Assembly (NCBI GenBank): GCA_004325065.1
Contig: PITI01000211.1
Coordinates: 1 to 16,731, forward strand
Direction of reading: 5' to 3'
Length of the DNA: 16,731 nt
DNA from: Hamiltosporidium magnivora
Lineage: Eukaryota; Microsporidia; Dubosqiidae
Below the pieces are notes generated by a model. The model did not search any database and was not told the DNA's origin. It saw only the letters and a program-made list of their open reading frames with translations. Below are positions 1-9,550 of this stretch, one piece after another. The position numbers and the translations under genes were made by a program. Within the stretch, counting starts at the first letter, position 1. Each line of letters begins with the position of its first letter.

Positions 1-14
1 AATAGCGATTATGA

Positions 15-1149
15 TGGATCAGCAAATACAAATTTCGAAGTATAAAGCTGTTTACTCATTTTGATAAAATAGCAAAGAACCAGAGAATCATCAGAAAATA
101 TGCAAATATAAATCAGAACCAAAGAACGCTTCTTCAAGATGCCCTAAGATTACCGGAATTATCGAAGGTTTAAGAGCATGATTCGTTTTGTAGTTACTAG
201 CAACTTATTCGTACAAAAATAATCAGCTAAGATCTTAGTATATGCTTTAATTCTAAACGGATAAATATATCTTTGAATATGTTATAGAAAATCTGAGTAT
301 ACTCATAAAGTTTTAATTTGGGTACTTTTGGAAAAAAAAGGACAGGAATTCTAAAATTTCTTGAAAATTTTATTATATTCGAAGGAGTGGGCGGTAATCT
401 TGAAAAAAAGATGATATAAAAGTGATTTAAATAGACTATTTGATAAAAACTGCCAATTTTAGATTTTTTTTAATATTGCACGAACAAGAATGCTATATAA
501 TCAGGAAAAGTTGAGAAATGCAATTAGAATTTATTACAAGCATGTAATTTTTGAAGGATATTAAACAGAAGAACATTAATCGATTCATATAAGTGCATCG
601 GTTTTGACTGCAATCGGAATTTGGAAGCGTAATCGAAGAAACATTTATTGAAGCATACCAAGTTAATACATGTAAAAACACTGTTAAAATGAAAAGTATT
701 CAATTCATGAGGAAAATTGATAAACAGCAAAGTAAAAAAAATATCGTGAAAACTCAAATATAAACATTGAGATGCCATTTTATGACGATAACCCTGGTTT
801 TAATGCATAAGGATTTTAATAAAATCTATATTTATACAAGATTCTTGCTTGCTTTTTAAGACAATTATGTGATCATATGAAAAAAATAAGGTTGAGGGAG
901 GATAACCACATTAAAAACCATCTGCAAGCAACGAGTGTGTATAATCGGGGAGAAAATCTTTGCGCCATTGTAGTAGGACATAAGCTATACTGGAACACTA
1001 GATTAATCTTCTATATTCACGAGCTACAATGAATAAACGAAACAAATAGGAAACATATATTTTTATCCTCGAAACCGAAGAGTAAAGGAAGGATGGAATA
1101 TGTAAGTAATTATGAAAAAAATGACAGATGTACATCTATCTTGTTTTAA
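15..1149 (+). pseudogene. Decayed coding-like frames of unknown origin
   Basis: Three plus-strand stretches look protein-like and GC-richer than typical spacer. Frame 15-173 has no stop for 52 codons and includes TLLQDALRLPELSKV. Frame 608-859 has one stop (TAA at 761) and includes FGSVIEETFIEAYQVN. Frame 823-1149 has one stop (TGA at 1030) in 109 codons and includes SVYNRGENLCAIVVGHKLYW. With this base composition roughly eight stops per 100 codons would be expected. They may be one broken gene or transposon polyprotein. I do not recognise a domain. Two short minus-strand frames (493-681, 524-778) overlap and are weaker: they are rich in Phe, Cys and Ser, as expected of antisense shadows. 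Confidence 0.3.
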
Positions 1150-2795
1150 AACCAATATGTCAATGTAATGCTACTAATGAGAGATTTCGATACTTATTGA
1201 AATATAAAAAATACAAAGTGATTAGAATCTGTGATAAAATTATAAAAAAATTGTTGATATAAGAGAAAATAATTTCTTTTTAAAGAATGCTACGAAAGGA
1301 AAAAATATTTATTTTGAAATTGCTCATAGAATTATAACTATGCTGAATCTTCTCATCTTATTTGCTACACGGATGATTAAAAGATTCTTTTTAAATGATC
1401 CGGTATATATTTTCAATAGAAGTATTTTATATGTTAATTTTTCACTTAAATTTAATGATGATTACTTTTTTTTTTTGCGCTTTCTTCTCAGTTGGATTTT
1501 TTAAAAGTAAAGAAAAATATTTAGAAAAATAAAAAAAATCAGAATTCACAAGAAAATCCCATGATAAAAGATTTTGAACGAATAAATGAATTTAGATGCA
1601 GTAAAATTTATTTGAATTTTCTTTTTTTAGGATATATGTAAGAAAATTTATGTTTTTGTAAATAAGCAATGATTGTTGCAAGAGGTGAGACATTTACTGA
1701 TATTTTTTTATGATCAATTAGGTACTATATGGAAATATTTAAGTATAATTGCAGAATTCTCTGGATAGCTAATATATTGTGTCTAATGATTACCAAGAAT
1801 GGCTAAGTATCTAACCCAGATGTACTAAGCATTTTACCTCAATAAAAAGAAGCTAACTTGGTAAAGTTCTGCACAATACCAAATTTCCGATTAGAAAAAT
1901 GCTCTTGCATGTCATAAATTAATCTATGAACGTGGTAACCCAAAATAAAGAGACAAAAATTTCAAACGTGAAGTATAGGTAGAATTCATCGGTGAAAAAA
2001 TGAATTATGGCGCTAAAAATATTGAAATGAAAGTAAACATTTTTACTTGAAGTTTCAAAATCTACGATAAAATAAATATATCAAAATGAAAAACAAAGAA
2101 TTTCACATAAAGTTATATAAGTAGATAAATATCAAGCTCATTGATAATTTTTTTTCTTATATATTACAAAGAATTAAAAATCAAATACGCTAAGAACTTG
2201 GTTGTATTTCTATTTAATTGTAAAAATGTATTCTACAATGCAAAAAAACTTCTTTTTTTTAGGCTGTCCAGAACGTTTTCGAAATATTTAAAAATATATG
2301 CCTAAATCATAAATACATTATACAGAAGTTAGAATGAATCGAATCAAAATATGCGTTCCATGATATAAAGATAAATATGAGTCTTAAAAATATTCTAAAG
2401 GCCGCACTGTTTAATAAAATTTGAAAATTAATTTGTTCATTTAAATCTTAATATCATTATAACCAATATAAAATGCGACATATATATGAAACCTAATTAA
2501 TAGATAAAATTTCAAGCATTGTTTCATTTTTTATTTGGTATTACTTCTAAAGATAATTTTAAAATTTCTTAAGACTGAAACCCGAATAAGTATAATTTTT
2601 GACGTGACATTTATATCTTATTTATAGATTTTGTGGTTACATAACCATATATAAAGCCAACCAACAGTATTGGTGTGCAAAATAGCATGATCACTTATAT
2701 AGAGAGATGAAATGACGCATATGCCATATCTATCGAATAAAGTAAGAAATCAATCCTTTTTCTGAGCAAAAAGTACTATATTCAAGTCCGCGTGA
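1150..2795. other. AT-rich spacer, no gene seen
   Basis: All six frames are short, with poly-A and poly-T runs. The only hint is a plus-strand piece at about 1786-1910 (NPDVLSILPQ, then VKFCTIPNFRLEKCSC) with one stop. It could be a small relic but is not distinctive. Confidence 0.4.
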
Positions 2796-2915
2796 TCAGA
2801 AGGTATAAAATGCACTCGGATTGCACGAAACTCAAAAAATAAACAAGATTCATATCTTCATTTGAAATGCCAGCAGCGAAAAGAAGGTTTTAAGGTAACG
2901 AAGAAGAAGAACTAA
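2796..2915 (+). other. Possible FLYWCH/MULE-like relic
   Basis: A 39-codon open frame without a start reads ...SYLHLKCQQRKEGFKVT. This resembles the 'YWRCxxRxxGCKxR' core of FLYWCH zinc fingers, which head some MULE transposases. The downstream sequence in another frame contains KYNHEQ. The aromatic W and one metal ligand are missing, so the call is weak. Confidence 0.2.
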
Positions 2916-3430
2916 TCATAACTAATTTCATAAAATACAACCATGAGCAGGTGTTTGAATTAAAAAAATAAATTTAGCCAATAAAAGTGAAGAAAAAATA
3001 CAGTATATAAGAGATCCGATGATTTTAAAAGAGAAGTAATTATTTTTTTAGGTTTTAGGATACATTTAATCATTTTTTTTCTATAATTGTTGATTTCTTT
3101 AGAAATAAAAATTAAAAGAATTCGATCCTTCAAATCATGCTTTTGGGTTATATCCAATGGTAAAAATATTTGATTCTGGTTATTTTTATTTTTAGTTGTG
3201 AGAGACTTTGGTAGATAGTGAATATAAAGAGCTGTTTTCGTACAAATATAAATACCTGGGCAAAAGTAAGGTTTGAAGTAAAATGTTTTATAAATTTTAT
3301 ATATGAACGAATCCCATTAGTCAAAAATTTTTGATGTTTACATATATTTTTGAATTGTTTAAACACCAACTTCATAATTTATTTTTTTACTCAATTTAGA
3401 AAATATAATTTTCTATCGAATGTATATTTA
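2916..3430. other. Spacer 3' of paralogue 1
   Basis: AT-rich, with frames open on both strands across 3190-3375. A 75-codon minus-strand frame (3148-3375) starts 55 bases after the stop of paralogue 1. A similar-quality plus-strand frame (3214-3351) overlaps it. Neither shows a motif, and I would not call a gene. Confidence 0.35.
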
Positions 3431-4711
3431 TTAAAATAAATGTGTTCTTTTTTCTATGGGAGAAAAAATGTAATTTTCAGGGTAAAGAGTTTGCATTGAA
3501 TTAAGATATCTGAGTATAAAATTTAGCTTTTCTTTTATTGAATAATTTGATTGAAAGTTTTCACATGTGCCGATACATATGATTTCAGTGATTGAAGAAT
3601 TCTTTTCGTTATAATAAAAATTAAATTCGAGCGAAGAAGGTTCAAATAACGACTTTACCACAATTTTGAGAATATTTTTATCTGATTTGGTATCCTTATT
3701 TTTATTTTTTCTAATCTTGGGTTTGATCAAATAAATCGAAATATCTAAATTTAAAAATTTATATGTACAAAAATATTTTGTATTTTTCGTTTTAGACTCC
3801 TTTTCTGCCTTACTGTTAAACTGTGAAATATTTATTTCAAATAAATTTAAACGCGTTAGTATCTTGAATGATACTATGTTTCTATCATATATTTTTAATG
3901 TATGATTCATGGAATGAATAAAAATTGGAGGTAAAGCACCATTTTCAAATTTTTCTAATGAAGAAAACGATCTATCTAGATAGAACATGGAAGTGAATGT
4001 ATTTTTTAGTATATTTGCTATATTGAACGGGACAGATATTTTATTTTTTTTATTTTTTGTAATTAAAATGCTATAATCGCAATCTATAGTTGTTTCATTT
4101 TGAATCAGTAAACTCAGTAAGAAATTTTTTAAAGTAAAGCTTTCACACCATTGACTTTCGGATATTGATTTAAATATTATTATGTTATGTTTTTTACACA
4201 TTAATTTTATAATACAGTTCAAATAATTTAAAAGTCTATTGAGAAAAGTAAAAACATATCTATTTTTCATAAAATTTTCAAATATCCCAAAGTTGAGTTG
4301 TTTCTTACAGAAATATAATATGGAATCGGTTTTAATACAATACTTGTCTTTGGTATTACAATGAACATCATTTTCTATTATCTTAAATAGGAAATATGTT
4401 TTTAGTTCATAAAACGAATCTTGGTCTTTAATTAAATAAATAAAATGTAGAAATGTGCTTTCAAGTTGCTTTTGATACAAATAACTAAAAATTTCTAAAT
4501 CACATTCCTCAACAAACATCGGTATCATTTCAAGGATTAAAAAATCATATTCAAAAACATAATCCATTTCCAAAACTCTTTTTCTATATTGTCGATATAC
4601 TTCCTTACATAAAATTTCATAAACTTTATCTACGTTGTAGTTAGTCTTCTCAATAGGTTTTATAGTTGAAAATATTGTTCTCCATAAAATCAAAAGAATA
4701 TATAAATTCAT
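3431..4711 (-). CDS. Unrecognised 426-aa protein with hydrophobic N-terminus (paralogue 1)
   Basis: I do not recognise this family. The product starts with a hydrophobic stretch (about residues 2-17, MNLYILLILW...), compatible with a signal peptide or anchor, so a secreted or membrane protein is inferred. An ATG lies 18 bases upstream (4729). I chose 4711 because the paralogue at 10343 aligns with it gap-free from that Met, with Cys35 and Cys70 at the same positions in both, and lacks the upstream ATG. Shared blocks are YRQY (39-42), a YLYQK block, DCDYS, PPIF, RNIV and NLFE. Five cysteines appear shared (in ILC, ECD, LMC, WC and DCD contexts). Identity to the paralogue is about half over the first 115 residues. 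The C-terminal third has a Lys/Asn-rich loop. The frame is intact, in an AT-rich setting with no neighbour in an operon. Upstream AT-rich sequence with a TAAACCG core is shared with the paralogue. The function is unknown. Confidence 0.85.
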   Translation of the reverse strand: MNLYILLILWRTIFSTIKPIEKTNYNVDKVYEILCKEVYRQYRKRVLEMDYVFEYDFLILEMIPMFVEECDLEIFSYLYQKQLESTFLHFIYLIKDQDSFYELKTYFLFKIIENDVHCNTKDKYCIKTDSILYFCKKQLNFGIFENFMKNRYVFTFLNRLLNYLNCIIKLMCKKHNIIIFKSISESQWCESFTLKNFLLSLLIQNETTIDCDYSILITKNKKNKISVPFNIANILKNTFTSMFYLDRSFSSLEKFENGALPPIFIHSMNHTLKIYDRNIVSFKILTRLNLFEINISQFNSKAEKESKTKNTKYFCTYKFLNLDISIYLIKPKIRKNKNKDTKSDKNILKIVVKSLFEPSSLEFNFYYNEKNSSITEIICIGTCENFQSNYSIKEKLNFILRYLNSMQTLYPENYIFSPIEKRTHLF

Positions 4712-5516
4712 TAATCGGTTTAGAATCATTTCATTTATATTTTATTACATTTTTATCATTAAATCCATTTTTTATCAACTAAAAAATCATTAGCAAATCG
4801 AATAGAAGTCTTTTTAGGTTCCGAATATTCTATATAAAATGATTTTATATGGAAAGAATCGAAAGGATATTAAAAACATTTTCTTTTAACTAATAGCAGC
4901 TTTAAAGTCAATGCCAGATGATTATGATGTGTATAGGAAAAAAATAATTAGATGCAATAGAAGGAGCCATCTGACACGAACAGCTTATACCCTTTTTAAA
5001 AATACGTAGCAACTAGGAAAAGAGGGATAAGTTGATTTTGATGACAACTATAAAATTTTTTATTTCGAATGTTAGAACTGTAGAGGGAGATTCTTTAAAA
5101 CCTTCAATCCAAGCGAATAGTAGAGCCATAGTAAAGCTGTTAAAGAGGTAGACTAATCCTTAAAAAATAAATAACGATTAACTCAATATTTAAATAATTG
5201 CAATAGATATGACATAATTAGTATCTTGATGAAGTAAACTTATTGATAAAATTTAAGTAAAATGAATTTTGAAAATCAAATGTATTTTCTGATTTATTTT
5301 TTAATCGCTTAATTTCGTATTGTAAATCAACCTTTCGTTTATATTATTTTTGTTTCTCTATCTAAACTAAAGATTGTTTTGTTTTTTTTTTATTGCGTGT
5401 TTACCACTAAATTCCTGGTTACTTGCTTGTTTAAAGAGGTTTTTTGTTTCATATGGAATTCTTAATTTTCTATAAAATCATTTGACACGTTTTACAAACT
5501 CTCTTTCGCCTTTAGT
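4712..5516. other. Spacer upstream of paralogue 1, with possible FLYWCH-like relic at 4920-5150 (+)
   Basis: The first bases hold the presumed promoter of paralogue 1: an AT-rich tract and a TAAACCG core just before its start, also found before paralogue 2. On the plus strand, 5041-5150 reads NYKIFYFEC-stop-NCRGRF, then SHSKAVKEVD. This is C-x2-C (counting the stop as one position) followed by His, in the style of a FLYWCH finger ending 'CRGR...HSH', with three stops. The identification is weak. From 5160 to 5516 nothing is seen. Confidence 0.25.
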
Positions 5517-7010
5517 TCAGACTAAAGTCCTCTTTCTCGTACAAAGGAAATAAATTCGACTGACTTTTTTAGAAGTATCCACTGAATTTTTAGCCCTACA
5601 TTCACGAATATTTGTAGTGTTAAAAAGGCACATCATATGGTATTTTGTGACAATATCATTCCCGTATCAGCACATAAGAAATCATTTACACATTGCATTT
5701 ATTTCTAAGAGCTAACTTATTAGTAATAGATCATCTTCTTGATTTCTTTTGTCTCAGCCATTTAAAGTGAATATTAAGAAGGAATTCTTACCTCAATAGG
5801 ATTTATCTTGTTTATACTCTTATCGAAAATAATTATATCAGATTTAACATTCCGAATTTTAACATTGGTGTTTATTTCTTGCTCACTATTATCTCTGTAT
5901 ATGATTTTATAGATTTTTTTTGCAATGAGTGTCTAATAATTCGTTTGTGAGTGGATTTGTATCGATTTAAAGGTTTATGTTTAGAAATATAATTAATCTA
6001 TTAGTTCTTAGTATAGTCATGTCTGGGAACTTCAACACATCCGGGTATAAAATGCTCTACGGTTTTCCTAGACTGGTTCAGAGTGAACAAAGACTTTATT
6101 TTCCTTAATACATTTATATTCTGAATTGGCCAAAACTTTTTTTTGTTGCGTGATCTATTAAATACTTTATTTTACTATTTTAAAAGTCGAGCATTACTTT
6201 ATGGCTTATTTTTTTCGTTTATTAAACGATTTAAATTAAGTTTTCATCATTCCATTTCGTTTTATAATTTTCCAACTTAAGTCTCTTCACAATTATTTCT
6301 TTCAATTTCTTCTTTGAATCCACAGTTTACTTTTAAGAGGTTTTGAATTGTAGAAAATATTTTAATGGTATTTCCACTATAATGGTTTCTGTTTTTCAAT
6401 ATAATTTCTGCTTTACTTTTTTCGAGAGAATTTAAGAGTAGCAGAAATATGTGATTCACCTTGCACCTTCGAACTAAAAAGTTTCTTTTATTTTAAAATA
6501 TATTCGGTACAATACTCACTTAGAATCCTAGACAAAGATGTAATTTATTCTTTAGCTTTTATTATGGGCTAGATTGTCTACTTGAGAGCGATCAATCATT
6601 CAATTTGAAGTGCACTTATAGGAAATATCTGAATTATATTACATTTTGATAGGTTACTGAAACATTCTTCTGTCTCACATCTTGAGCCATAGTGTCTTAA
6701 ATCTTGTTATTGATTTGCTTTATATATCCTCAGGTTTGCTACGTGTCAAATTATCACTTCTGTTTTTCGATTTTTTCAAAGTTTGTACAATTATACTTTC
6801 ACAAGAGTATCTGTATCTTCGAAAAACCGTATATTTTGTGACCGATTTTTCATTTTATATTTTTAATCTAATAGTTTGAAAAAAATTTTTAACTTGACGT
6901 ATAATGCTCCAATGTAGAAATGCAGACCATTATAGGCTTAATATCATCACAAAAAATATTACTGGTCGTAAGGCGAATTACTTTCTTTGTATTATCAGCT
7001 TAGTGTATTT
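5517..7010 (-). mobile_element. Decayed non-LTR retrotransposon (LINE), RT motif C to C-terminus
   Basis: Minus-strand frames, broken by many stops and shifts, give the C-terminal half of a LINE polyprotein in the correct order. NIFCDDIK (6937-6960) fits the RT catalytic FxDD motif, as in the YMDDLK of this group. The open stretch 6459-6277 plus KLENYKTKWNDENL fits the linker before the usual 'KPLHGQ' block, and SFGQF follows near 6150. RKTVEHFIPGC (6037-6075), then EVPRHDYTK, matches the T-x-x-H-x5-C knuckle and EYxxRHD block. NPLTNELLDTHCKK and VKSDIIIFDKSINKINPIEV (about 5783-5850) match the common 'KPDIVI-D...EV' domain. GNDIVTKYHMM (about 5640-5670) matches the C-terminal 'DGIVTKYH' block. 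These family matches are from memory of typical elements. The N-terminal half and any flanking duplications were not found. Confidence 0.65.
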
Positions 7011-7193
7011 TCTATGGAGTTTCAGCTTAAAAAAAGTAAGAAATTACCTAAAATATAAAAATAAAAATACCCGGATTTTAATGATAATTTATTATATTCT
7101 AGATAATTCTGTCTAATTATTTTTTTCTGTATCGTCCTTAATTTTTAGTTAACTGCAAGAGAAGAATCACATACAGTCCCAAACATCTAAATT

Positions 7194-7924
7194 TCATACA
7201 GGCGACGGTCCACATTTTGCAATCTTATTTCTTTGCTTTTGGAAAAACTCTTTGCAACAACCACAGGATCCTTTAAAAAACACTGTTTTGTAATAGTAAA
7301 CATCAGGACCATTTTTTATTTTAAAATTGTAGTTAGATCTATACGCTTCTATACCTGAATCAAAAGCATAACGTTCCCATATATTGGTTCTAATGTTTTC
7401 AAATACAACTAAGCCGTCAAAAATGACTCCTGTACCAACATATTTTGTTTTGACGAGTCAATATAAGAAATTATCACATTGGGAAATATCTGTTTCAGCA
7501 CAATTCTCGTATTAAATTTATCACTAGATCTTAAAACACACATCGGTACACTAATTGAATCCTTCTGGGTAATTTGTAATTGTATATTTCTTAGTCGAAA
7601 AGATAAACATATATTATAAAAAAAACGAATATTTTTGATTTCTTCAGAGCATATCATGTGATTATAGGGTTTCTTATTTTAATGCATCTGTAATTTCACA
7701 TAGAGAATCCGAGCATATACTCTTTTAATATAAAGACTTTTACATGGTTTTTGCATATATCTGCTGAAAAACCTTTTTTAATTATCAAAATGCATAGATA
7801 AGATGTTACTTTTGTAAAAATCACAGCATGAAGGTATCTGCAACTTTTTAGACGGAGTTTGGTTTCATTAATAGAGAAAAATAATATTTTAAAGGTATAT
7901 CAACGCCAATACAAATCTAACCAT
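7194..7924 (-). pseudogene. Frameshifted gene for a probable secreted cysteine-rich protein
   Basis: Consecutive minus-strand frames give protein-like sequence in the right order. It begins with ATG at 7924-7922 and a hydrophobic start (MVRFVLALIYL). The reading changes frame near 7893 and then stays open to a TGA at 7698. A muddled join follows over about 7676-7698. The next frame is open to 7409 and contains QLQITQKDSISVPMCVLRSS. Near 7445 the reading shifts again into an 80-codon open stretch ending at 7194 with VYYYKTVFFKGSCGCCKEFF. At least three frame changes make this a pseudogene of about 243 codons unless the assembly is wrong. The hydrophobic start suggests secretion. The cluster SCGCC near the C-terminus is distinctive, but I do not recognise the family. 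It lies just upstream of the decayed LINE on the same strand and shows no resemblance to it. Confidence 0.55.
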
Positions 7925-8734
7925 ATATATAGTCGGATTCCAAATATTTTATTTGCCATAAAAAATTAATCTCGATGTGTTAGAAGATCGCTTTTCTGTT
8001 ATATTTTAAAGATCTTAGTTCTTTTTAAAAAACGAAGGCGTTTATGAGCTTCAATCTCGGAACTATACTATAAATGCTTTCAAACTAAAAGCTATTTATC
8101 TAAAAGAAATTGTATAAAACATGGGTATAATTTTGAGTTGATTAACAGAATGAATTTCTTTAAATATTCATTCATGATTGACTCTATTATCATATTCGGC
8201 GTTTACTCACATGTTTATTTTCGTATAATTATTCGCTTAAACTCGATTGAGTTGCTTTAGGTTTCATGTAAACTTATTTTTTGAAACGTTAAAAATCTGA
8301 TTTTTTTACTGTACCCTTTAGAAGTAATTTTTTTTATTTCTTTTATTTATGCGATTTTGAATTTTCTAACGTTTGCTTATGGATTACAAATTTCACTAGA
8401 GGTTTACTTGGTCCACTTAATATATTTTCCTGTGAATATTTGCATGTGTCTTTTTTGAAACCTTATAAATTATCAATCGCTATCTGAATTATACAGTTAA
8501 TTTTACCATTTTTTTTGGTGAGTAATGGAAAAAGTGACTTTAAGATACTAGATCTGTTAAAAATTATTTAGTATGTTGCTAGAAAATAAATATATTTTCT
8601 TTGTTTATTCTGTAGATTATAAATTGTCAATGTATAATAAGAATTTTATGGTATTAATAAATATCATTCTAAAAAAGTAGAATATGGTATACTGTTTAAT
8701 GACAGCACACATTGTATGCCTTTAAGTCCGGTTT
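7925..8734. other. Spacer, no gene seen
   Basis: It is rich in T runs. Some minus-strand pieces (about 8010-8330) look mildly protein-like, but the number of stops is near what base composition predicts. No motif was found. Confidence 0.4.
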
Positions 8735-9110
8735 CTAGATGTTTAAATCACCATCAATATTCTTTACTATATCCATATACTTAATATCTTTATCTATAAG
8801 ATACCTAGAACCTATTAGATTGTCGAGGTAATTCCCATCAATTCGTGATGTTGGTTTGCCGGTATTTTATCGCTGGTTACTGCCTATCCTAGCCACCTTC
8901 AAGACCAGCTGTATTCATAATCGATCTACAATTTTCGAGATAATAGACTTCAGGCTAAGATATATTTTTAGAATTGAATGCTCACCTAGGCATTATCATG
9001 TCATATCAGCAAATACGGCCCAAGACTTACTATTCCTGACGATAAAAGGTTTTTTCTGCCTTTCTCAGCCGCAAAGTCTTCTAATCCGAGAAAGAAAGGT
9101 TAGAATTTCA
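8735..9110 (-). mobile_element. Decayed LINE reverse-transcriptase segment
   Basis: On the minus strand one frame with five scattered stops reads as the palm and connection region of a reverse transcriptase. WAVFADM (9002-9022) stands where FADD is expected; the second Asp is replaced by Met. SLKSIISKIVDRL follows at the place of the usual 'L..I...YGL.IN' block. Then come RIGSNQ and RIDGNYLDNLIGSRYLIDKD (about 8780-8845), at the place of the usual 'LEQV..FKYLGS.I..DG' block. This region is GC-richer than its surroundings. The 105-codon plus-strand open frame at 8856-9173 is its antisense shadow. The element may belong to the same group as the 9329-9537 fragment, which lies on the opposite strand. 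It cannot be active. Confidence 0.55.
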
Positions 9111-9253
9111 TGTTTTTGCATGGAAAACACTAACAAGTTACCATTTTTTGTAATCTTGAAACTTAAAAAATAACAAAGTTGTTTTAGAAAAAGTTTCATC
9201 ATGGATTAGAGCATCTCCTATGTATAGAAATTTCCTTTAAAACCCAGAAAATG

Positions 9254-9287
9254 TATTTGGATTTTCATCCAGACAAAAATCCAAATA
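9254..9287. repeat. 12-bp perfect inverted repeat (hairpin)
   Basis: TATTTGGATTTT (9254-9265) and AAAATCCAAATA (9276-9287) are exact reverse complements with a 10-base spacer. The hairpin lies 28 bases before the left copy of the target-site duplication. It could be the remnant of a small foldback element or chance; no function can be assigned. Confidence 0.5.
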
Positions 9288-9315
9288 TTGATCTTTAGAA
9301 TGATTTCACTTAGGC

Positions 9316-9328
9316 GTTACCAAGCAGA
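9316..9328 (+). repeat. Left copy of 13-bp target-site duplication
   Basis: GTTACCAAGCAGA here is repeated exactly at 9538-9550. The two copies bracket the truncated LINE. The first GTT may belong to the element's TTAG tail in the right copy, so the certain duplication is 10-13 bp. Confidence 0.7.
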
Positions 9329-9537
9329 GGTGTTAGCAATATTCTTAGATTTGCACCCCGAAGGAAAGAAAAGACGGAGTAGACTGAAAAAAAAAGATGG
9401 CTAGACGAGGTGAAAAAGTATCTGAGGAAACTCATGTATTGCAATAGAAAAAACTTGGTTTCTGATTGGGAAAAATGGAAGAGAATCGTTAAGGAGAACC
9501 GAGCTTTCTAAGGTCAGTAGCGCCACGGAGTTAGTTA
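9329..9537 (+). mobile_element. 5'-truncated LINE 3' end with target-site duplication
   Basis: About 50 residues of a LINE C-terminus are visible: RRSRLKKK, then KRWLDEVKKYLRKL, SDWEKWKRIVKENRAF and TAA at 9509-9511. This fits the 'RWLDEVE.DL......DRE.WR.IV' tail of arthropod-type LINEs (from memory). A one-base slip in the A-run near 9386-9395 separates the two frames. After the stop come GTAGCGCCACGG and a short TTAG-type microsatellite tail. The fragment is flanked by 13-bp direct repeats, so it looks like a 5'-truncated insertion produced by target-primed reverse transcription. Confidence 0.65.
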
Positions 9538-9550
9538 GTTACCAAGCAGA
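9538..9550 (+). repeat. Right copy of 13-bp target-site duplication
   Basis: GTTACCAAGCAGA follows the TTAGTTAGTT tail of the element and continues into TGGTTTTTAATG. The empty site would have read GGC-GTTACCAAGCAGA-TGG. Confidence 0.7.

Noticed and set aside
493..778. Two overlapping minus-strand open frames (62 and 84 codons)
   Set aside because: Both overlap better plus-strand coding-like frames and have the Phe/Cys/Ser-rich make-up of antisense shadows.
3148..3375. 75-codon minus-strand frame just after paralogue 1
   Set aside because: No motif, and an equally good frame lies on the other strand; probably chance or an old relic.
6277..6459. 60-codon minus-strand frame as an independent small secreted protein
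   Set aside because: Its position and sequence fit the linker of the decayed LINE that continues on both sides.
6682..7116. Two plus-strand frames of 65 and 70 codons
   Set aside because: They are antisense to the LINE relic; the second covers the complement of the RT FxDD motif.
8856..9173. 105-codon plus-strand frame as a gene
   Set aside because: The minus strand carries ordered RT blocks across the same bases.
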